From Sphingomonas kyeonggiensis (GTDB taxonomy: Bacteria > Pseudomonadota > Alphaproteobacteria > Sphingomonadales > Sphingomonadaceae): 64,000 bases of DNA. Location of the stretch: assembly GCF_030812785.1 (NCBI RefSeq), contig NZ_JAUSTJ010000001.1, forward strand, positions 1,488,001 to 1,552,000. The letters run 5' to 3'. Shown piece by piece: positions 60,036 to 64,000 of the stretch (its first letter is position 1; every line of letters begins with the position of its first letter). A program made the translations under genes and the position numbers. The notes below the pieces were generated by a model. The model made no database searches and was not told where the DNA came from. It worked only from the letters and a program-made list of their open reading frames with translations.

Positions 60036-60941
60036 ATGCGCCTGCACATCTCCCACACCACAAGCTACACCTATCGCGATCCGGTCGTGCTGCTGCCGCA
60101 TCGCGTGATGTTGAGCCCGCGAGCCTCCCCGGTCCTCAACCCGATCGTCACCCAGCTTCACTGCACGCCTGCCGCCGAACTGGCATGGACACAGGATGTG
60201 TTCGGCAATTTGATCGCCACCGCATCCTTCTCGCACCTGGCCACCCGGCTCGAAATCCACAGCCTGCTGGTGGTCGAGCAGACCGCCGATGCCTGGCCCA
60301 TTTTCAATATCGCACCGCACGCGCATAGCTACCCCTTCCGCTATTCCGAAGAGGAACAAAGCGATTTGGGTGGGCTGCTGGCGCCGGTCCATCCCGATCC
60401 TGGCGGCCGCCTGGCGATCTGGGCTCGCGCATTGGTTCGCTCCGACCCCACCGACACGCTGGCCCTGCTTCAGGATGTGAGCGCCGCCAGCCGGAACGGC
60501 GTCGCCTATGCCGCGCGCGAATCGGAAGGGACGCAGCTTCCCGGCGCCACGCTCGATCTGGGATCGGGCTCCTGCCGGGACATCGCCATGCTCTTCATCG
60601 AAGCGGTGCGGCACCTGGGCTTCGCCGCCCGCGCAGTGTCCGGCTATATCTTTGACCCGCTGACAGATGACCCCGGCGGAGGGGAGCGCCAGCACGGCGC
60701 AACCCATGCCTGGGCAGAAGTCTATCTACCCTGTGCCGGATGGATCGCCTTCGATCCAACCAACGGCCGCATGGGAGAGGCCAATCTAGTGCCCACCGCA
60801 GTCGGACGCGACATCGCCCGTCTGCGCCCCGTGGAAGGGCATTATCTCGGCCCGGCTGCAGCTTTTCTCGGCATGACGGTGGAGGTCATGGTTTCCGCCG
60901 ATCCCCTGCAAAGCACTGCGAGCAACCCAGGAGGTGCATGA
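60036..60941 (+). CDS. Transglutaminase-like cysteine peptidase-fold protein
   Basis: 301 residues. The bacterial transglutaminase-like N-terminal beta domain (MRLHISHTTSYTYRDPVVLL, PHRVMLSPRAS) is followed by the core with triad C180 (GSGSCRDIAML), H224 (GATHAWAEVYLPC) and D240 (WIAFDPTNG). Family enzymes may be cytosolic proteases, transamidases or ligases; the substrate is unknown. The stop overlaps the start of the next small gene. Confidence 0.93.
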   Translation: MRLHISHTTSYTYRDPVVLLPHRVMLSPRASPVLNPIVTQLHCTPAAELAWTQDVFGNLIATASFSHLATRLEIHSLLVVEQTADAWPIFNIAPHAHSYPFRYSEEEQSDLGGLLAPVHPDPGGRLAIWARALVRSDPTDTLALLQDVSAASRNGVAYAARESEGTQLPGATLDLGSGSCRDIAMLFIEAVRHLGFAARAVSGYIFDPLTDDPGGGERQHGATHAWAEVYLPCAGWIAFDPTNGRMGEANLVPTAVGRDIARLRPVEGHYLGPAAAFLGMTVEVMVSADPLQSTASNPGGA

Positions 60942-61111
60942 TGGAACCCAGACTGATCGCCGCCTACAGCCTGATGCTGGTCATCACCCTGCTGGTCGCA
61001 GGTTTCATCGCGTACCGCATCTATCATGGGCGTGCCCGTTCCTATCACCGGCGGTTGCGGAAAGAAGCACGGATCCATGCGGGGCGCCACCGCGGCGAGC
61101 CACACCCTTGA
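60941..61111 (+). CDS. Small single-pass membrane protein
   Basis: 56 residues: MEPRLIAAYSLMLVITLLVA, GFIAYRIYHGRARSYHRRLR. One N-terminal transmembrane helix with a very basic cytoplasmic tail. AGGAGG at 60929-60934 fits either ATG at 60938 or 60941; the upstream gene ends at 60941. Function unknown; co-translated with the transglutaminase-like gene. Confidence 0.65.
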   Translation: MEPRLIAAYSLMLVITLLVAGFIAYRIYHGRARSYHRRLRKEARIHAGRHRGEPHP

Positions 61112-61138
61112 TCCGCGCGGTCGATTAGCGCTCCGAGA

Positions 61139-61393
61139 TCACGACGCGGACAATAGAGCTTCGGTACGCATCGCCGCGAGTTGCGCCGTCAACTGCCGCA
61201 GGACGCGTGCGCGATGTTGGTAGGTGTTATGCCGGACGCCCATCCGCCCGGCGACATAATCCCGCGAGAAGGAGGCAGACATGTCGCGAAGGCTTGCTTC
61301 CAGTGCATCGGCTTCCAACTGGAGGGCCGTCGGATCGGTCGAACGCGTTGGTGTTCGCATATTCGCGCCCGTAATCGGCGGGTAGATGCTCAT
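61139..61393 (-). CDS. Small hypothetical protein, helix-turn-helix-like
   Basis: 84 residues: MSIYPPITGANMRTPTRSTD, then TALQLEADALEASLRDMSAS, FSRDYVAGRMGVRHNTYQHR. The central helices could form a DNA-binding fold (YVAGRMGVRHNTYQHR as recognition unit), but no family is recognised. GGAG at 61399-61402 (minus strand) is the ribosome-binding site. Confidence 0.5.
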   Translation of the reverse strand: MSIYPPITGANMRTPTRSTDPTALQLEADALEASLRDMSASFSRDYVAGRMGVRHNTYQHRARVLRQLTAQLAAMRTEALLSAS

Positions 61394-61396
61394 GGT

Positions 61397-61531
61397 TTGT
61401 CTCCGTCACTGAGCGGGAGCGCGAAGCATCTCTCGGTCGCGGCCGGGCTCGTGGCAGGTGGCGCGATAATCCTGATATGGGGGCTGCGGCCGGATTACCA
61501 ATGGATGCCGATACTGTGGCTAACATTCTGA
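61397..61531 (+). CDS. Possible tiny membrane protein, TTG start
   Basis: A frame without ATG reads SVAAGLVAGGAIILIWGLRP, then DYQWMPILWLTF, which looks like a genuine transmembrane helix plus aromatic tail. The only start is TTG at 61397, with a poor ribosome-binding site, immediately divergent from the gene at 61139. It may be a remnant. Confidence 0.25.
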   Translation: MSPSLSGSAKHLSVAAGLVAGGAIILIWGLRPDYQWMPILWLTF

Positions 61532-61707
61532 CGGAAAAGCCCTAGCCCGCGACCGCTCCTCATGCTGCCGGCAAGTATTCCGGCACGCATCATGGCCAGG
61601 CAAGGCGAATGCATGTACAAAGCGCGGATCGTCGACTCATCCGCTTCGCAAGCGCGCGACGCCCGAGAGAAATTCAATTGCTCCCGCTTGCCCACGGGAG
61701 AAATCAT

Positions 61708-62067
61708 GTGTCGACCAATTCCATATTCTGCGAACTGAAGCGGCCCCATGCCGCGGTCACTGACCTGCCTGCAGATGTTTCGGAAGCACTTCTCAGCGTC
61801 TCCGCCGCAAACGATAGCGGCCGCCCGGAGGCGGACGGACAATGCTATTTCGAAATCTATCGTGCCGATGAGGTGCGTCTTACCTCCATCCTGATGGCGG
61901 GCGGCGACTGGCGGTGGCAATTTCGCTCGGGATCCGGTGCGCTGCTGGCGACCTGTGCCGGCTATACGAGCGAACAGGAATGCACCACGGCCGTAGTGGC
62001 TCTTCGCAGCGGCGCCGGTAGCGCGACGATCCTGGGCGGAAGAGGTGCCAGTCTGGGATTTAGCTGA
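61708..62067 (+). CDS. DUF1508 / YegP-like protein
   Basis: A GTG at 61708 preceded by GGGAG gives 119 residues (VSTNSIFCELKRPHAAVTDL); a longer ATG frame from 61609 looks non-coding. The C-terminal half matches a single DUF1508 module: CYFEIYRADEVRLTSILMAG, WRWQFRSGSGALLATCAGYT, SEQECTTAVVALRS. YegP-like proteins usually have two modules. Function unknown; often found in stress loci. Confidence 0.6.
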   Translation: MSTNSIFCELKRPHAAVTDLPADVSEALLSVSAANDSGRPEADGQCYFEIYRADEVRLTSILMAGGDWRWQFRSGSGALLATCAGYTSEQECTTAVVALRSGAGSATILGGRGASLGFS

Positions 62068-62266
62068 CTTGGAGTGACCATACCGGGCCGCCCAGGATCA
62101 TCAGGCCTGTGCATCCGCCCACGCCACCATGGAGGCAGCTCGGTTCCGTTCATCGTTCTGGCGGCTTCCTGTCCCGCGCGGCCGACGCGAGCCGCCTGTT
62201 ACAAACCAACTCTGCTTCGCCGAGAAGTAGGGCGGATACAGTCAAGAAGCTTGAAAGGAAGCCTCC

Positions 62267-62488
62267 ATGTCCCGCGCGTTGAACATTGATGCCACCGTTG
62301 CCGATGTAACGGCGATGTCGGCCAAACATGCCGCCGTCATCAGTGCAATCGAGCCGTTGCTGCCGCGGGGAACCCACGTCGTCTTCATGAACGCCAAAGA
62401 TGCAGCCACTATGGCGCAAGCCTATGGCTCGCGCGTCCTCAGTGGAGCGGTTAAGCGTGCCCCTTGGGCGTCGCGCCGAGACATTTAA
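62267..62488 (+). CDS. Small hypothetical protein
   Basis: 73 residues: MSRALNIDATVADVTAMSAK, HAAVISAIEPLLPRGTHVVF, MNAKDAATMAQAYGSRV. AAAGGAAG at 62253-62260 is the ribosome-binding site. Composition is protein-like and similar short proteins occur in sphingomonad plasmids and islands. Function unknown. Confidence 0.55.
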   Translation: MSRALNIDATVADVTAMSAKHAAVISAIEPLLPRGTHVVFMNAKDAATMAQAYGSRVLSGAVKRAPWASRRDI

Positions 62489-62530
62489 TCCCGCCCCATC
62501 TCAAGACCGGTGGATTACGGAAATGCGCAT

Positions 62531-62570
62531 CATTTGATTATATTTAATATGATAATTGTGATATGCTGTA
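62531..62570. promoter_or_regulatory. AT-rich promoter-like island
   Basis: CATTTGATTATATTTAATAT followed by GATAATTGTGATATGC is strikingly AT-rich for this genome. It contains the inverted pair ATTAT/ATAAT and possible -10 boxes (GATAAT, GATATG). It lies 73-112 bases before the gene at 62643. Confidence 0.4.
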
Positions 62571-62642
62571 CCCATAAAGGGCGACTCGCCGGGCAACCTT
62601 GACTTGAGATCATCGTGCTCCGTTTTCACGGGAGCGTGCACG

Positions 62643-62882
62643 ATGACTATGGAATATTACACAAGGCGGCTGAAGGAATCTTTGGCTGCGGCGAAGGCTG
62701 CGACAGAGCCCACTTCCCGGATCGCCCATGAAGGTATGGCAAAGGCCTATCGCGGATTGTTGGACGCCGTGGTGGTTCCTCTGGGGCAAACCTGGCGCAA
62801 GATCCGCCCTGAAACGCGCGACGATCAACTGCGCAAGGCGCTTGACGATTGGGAAAATGAAGGTGGCGGGAATCGCAAATAG
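62643..62882 (+). CDS. Small helical hypothetical protein
   Basis: 79 residues: MTMEYYTRRLKESLAAAKAA, TEPTSRIAHEGMAKAYRGLL, KIRPETRDDQLRKALDDWEN. Mostly alpha-helical with no membrane segment. The A-x-x-A-x-x-P-T-S-R-I-A-H-x-x-M-A-x-x-Y pattern is typical of a small family in sphingomonads. Function unknown. Confidence 0.65.
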   Translation: MTMEYYTRRLKESLAAAKAATEPTSRIAHEGMAKAYRGLLDAVVVPLGQTWRKIRPETRDDQLRKALDDWENEGGGNRK

Positions 62883-63126
62883 TTCAGCCGTTCGGGTCTA
62901 ATGACTTTCTGTCTCCGCAAGTGTTAGCTTCCTGATCTGAGAAGGATTGTGAGAAGCTTCTGAAGTCCGACGCTAATGGTCGTTCGGCTGGCCCTCTCCC
63001 TAATGGCAGCTATTGCGGACTGGCTTCCAGGAGCGGTCAGGCAGCAAACGGCCCACTACCGGTCGTTCAAGCGCCCGTGCCTCCGGCTGCCGTCAGGCCC
63101 GTACATGGCCCGCCAGCGCATAGAGG
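62883..63126. other. Spacer before the conjugation genes
   Basis: No supported gene. GGTCGTTC occurs twice (about 62986 and 63061). The ends of two oppositely directed units meet here. Confidence 0.4.
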
Positions 63127-63327
63127 TTAGCTCCGCTCGAACAGCCGCTTCAGGCTGGGATAGAGGATGAAGGTCGATCGCCCGATCTTCACCGTCTCGA
63201 TCGTCCCATCGCCGATGAGCTCGTAGATCGTAGAGCGACAGATGCCGGTGATCCTGACGGCGGTGGAAATCCGTACGCTGATCGGCTCCAGCGTTGCTTC
63301 ATCGGGCTCCAGAGCATGCCGGCTCAT
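63127..63327 (-). CDS. Small helix-turn-helix protein (AlpA/excisionase-like)
   Basis: 66 residues: VRISTAVRITGICRSTIYEL, IGDGTIETVKIGRSTFILYP. This is a winged-helix MerR-like excisionase fold of the AlpA/DNA-binding type. The ATG overlaps the stop of the DUF2274 gene by 4 bases (ATGA). In conjugative elements of this kind, such a protein often regulates excision or transfer genes. Confidence 0.85.
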   Translation of the reverse strand: MSRHALEPDEATLEPISVRISTAVRITGICRSTIYELIGDGTIETVKIGRSTFILYPSLKRLFERS

Positions 63328-63536
63328 TTCGACCTCCCCTTGCTGAACGCGCGATCGCTTTCGAGGAACGCCGCGAGTATCGCCGGGATGAGATCCGCGA
63401 TCGGCTCCTCCCGGCCATAGGCCTGGGCGTAAAGCGCCGCATATGCGACGAGCGCCTGATGGAGGTCCGGCATCACCGAGATGCCGAGCTTGACCGGCAT
63501 GCGATCGGGAAGTTGCGCAAGTTTGAGTTCGGGCAT
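63324..63536 (-). CDS. DUF2274 protein of conjugation clusters
   Basis: 70 residues: MPELKLAQLPDRMPVKLGIS, VMPDLHQALVAYAALYAQAY. DUF2274 proteins nearly always lie directly behind trbI in Trb-type transfer operons. It follows trbI by 1 base and overlaps the HTH gene. Function unknown. Confidence 0.92.
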   Translation of the reverse strand: MPELKLAQLPDRMPVKLGISVMPDLHQALVAYAALYAQAYGREEPIADLIPAILAAFLESDRAFSKGRSK

Positions 63537-63537
63537 C

Positions 63538-64000
63538 TTATTGCTCCTGGCCGGGCCATGGCGCGAGGACGATGTCCTTGTGCACCACGACGCGGAGTGG
63601 CCAGCCGGGCCGCACCTTGATGGTCGGCTGGACGTTGAGGTTCTTGGTGACGATCTGGTCGCCGGCGCGCGACGTGCCCTGCTGTGCGGATTCGCGGATC
63701 GCGCGGACGAGATCGCTTTCGCGGTCGCCCAGGCTCAGCTCGGTCCCGACGCCGAGCAGCGTCGACAGCGCCACGCCCTTGAGCAGCTGCCAGGTGTGGG
63801 CATCGACCTTGTCTGCAAGGCCGGCATAGCCGGCCATGTCGGTCGCGGGCACATTGTCGATCCGGATCGAGCTGCCGTTCGGCAGGACGATCCGCTGCCA
63901 GACGACCAGAGCCCGGCTTTGCCCATAGGCCACGACGCTGTCGTAGCTTCCGATCAGCCGGGCACCCTGCGGAACCAGCAGGATATGGCCGGTAGCGCTG
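63538..64000 (-). CDS. trbI: TrbI-family conjugation protein, C-terminal part (cut by the window edge)
   Basis: The frame is open to the window edge; 153 residues are visible. TrbI/VirB10-type C-terminal domain: HILLVPQGARLIGSYDSVVA, QRIVLPNGSSIRIDNVPATD, GYAGLADKVDAHTWQLLKGV and VQPTIKVRPGWPLRVVVHKD. TrbI spans both membranes as part of the type IV mating channel. Its presence identifies the element starting at 51.6 kb as conjugative. Confidence 0.95.
   Translation of the reverse strand, partial: SATGHILLVPQGARLIGSYDSVVAYGQSRALVVWQRIVLPNGSSIRIDNVPATDMAGYAGLADKVDAHTWQLLKGVALSTLLGVGTELSLGDRESDLVRAIRESAQQGTSRAGDQIVTKNLNVQPTIKVRPGWPLRVVVHKDIVLAPWPGQEQ

Noticed and set aside
62976..63170. A 64-codon plus-strand frame next to the HTH gene
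   Set aside because: Poor start context, overlap with the HTH gene on the other strand, and no coherent protein pattern.

Overview
The window looks like the chromosome of a high-GC alphaproteobacterium of the family Sphingomonadaceae (Sphingomonas sensu lato). This rests on the gene order infA-maf-RNase-yacG-tRNA-Phe, the bolA/J-domain/cobS/cobT neighbourhood, the style of the TonB-dependent receptor, the 1,532-residue NAD-glutamate dehydrogenase, and many dispersed hairpin repeats of the type that reads CGTCATCCCGGCGAAAGCCG. The assignment is inferred from protein character and gene order; no database was consulted.

Core region (1-35.4 kb). From the left come the end of an M16 peptidase, a frameshifted membrane-protein gene, tRNA-Phe, and a minus-strand housekeeping block (yacG, RNase E/G-like, maf, infA). 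A large secreted VIT/DUF2135 protein follows. A second minus-strand block runs hisG-hisD-DUF-nusB-thiL-hppA, with repeats lodged between and inside genes. DUF2332 and DUF6157 proteins, an epoxide-hydrolase-like enzyme, a pirin and a GST lead to bolA, which diverges from a J-domain gene. An eight-gene minus-strand group of GST, VOC, DoxX, DUF1428 and DUF899 proteins, with a divergent HxlR regulator, lies between the J-domain gene and cobS/cobT. After cobT come a ribbon-helix-helix protein and an apparent iron unit (TonB siderophore receptor, Sel1-repeat protein, PiuC-type dioxygenase).

Redox and metal region (35.4-51.2 kb). An apbE-DUF4198-DUF2271-pepSY operon encodes a likely extracytoplasmic flavinylated electron-transfer system. 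The DUF2271 protein carries an exact ApbE acceptor motif, and the operon is preceded by two copies of one palindrome. Next are the giant glutamate dehydrogenase, a PAS protein, tRNA-Thr, and a MerR-controlled czcB/czcA-type metal efflux unit that has no czcC.

Integrated element (51.5 kb to the right edge). A P4-type tyrosine integrase sits directly downstream of tRNA-Leu. At the far right are a small HTH protein, a DUF2274 protein and a partial trbI, so this is the left part of an integrative and conjugative element whose other end lies outside the window. Its cargo looks stress-related: large-subunit catalase, hemerythrin, a cation/proton antiporter, a PHB-depolymerase-like esterase, a cold-shock protein, a transglutaminase-like protein, and a run of very small proteins.

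The observations most worth following up are the PepSY/DUF2271/DUF4198/ApbE flavin system with its paired palindromes, the repeat that rewrites the end of hisG and supplies the hisD ribosome-binding site, a roughly 300-bp composite repeat present in two inverted copies, a TonB-plug-like sequence inside the VIT protein, and the stress cargo with repeated GAGATACCACCA sites at the integrase.
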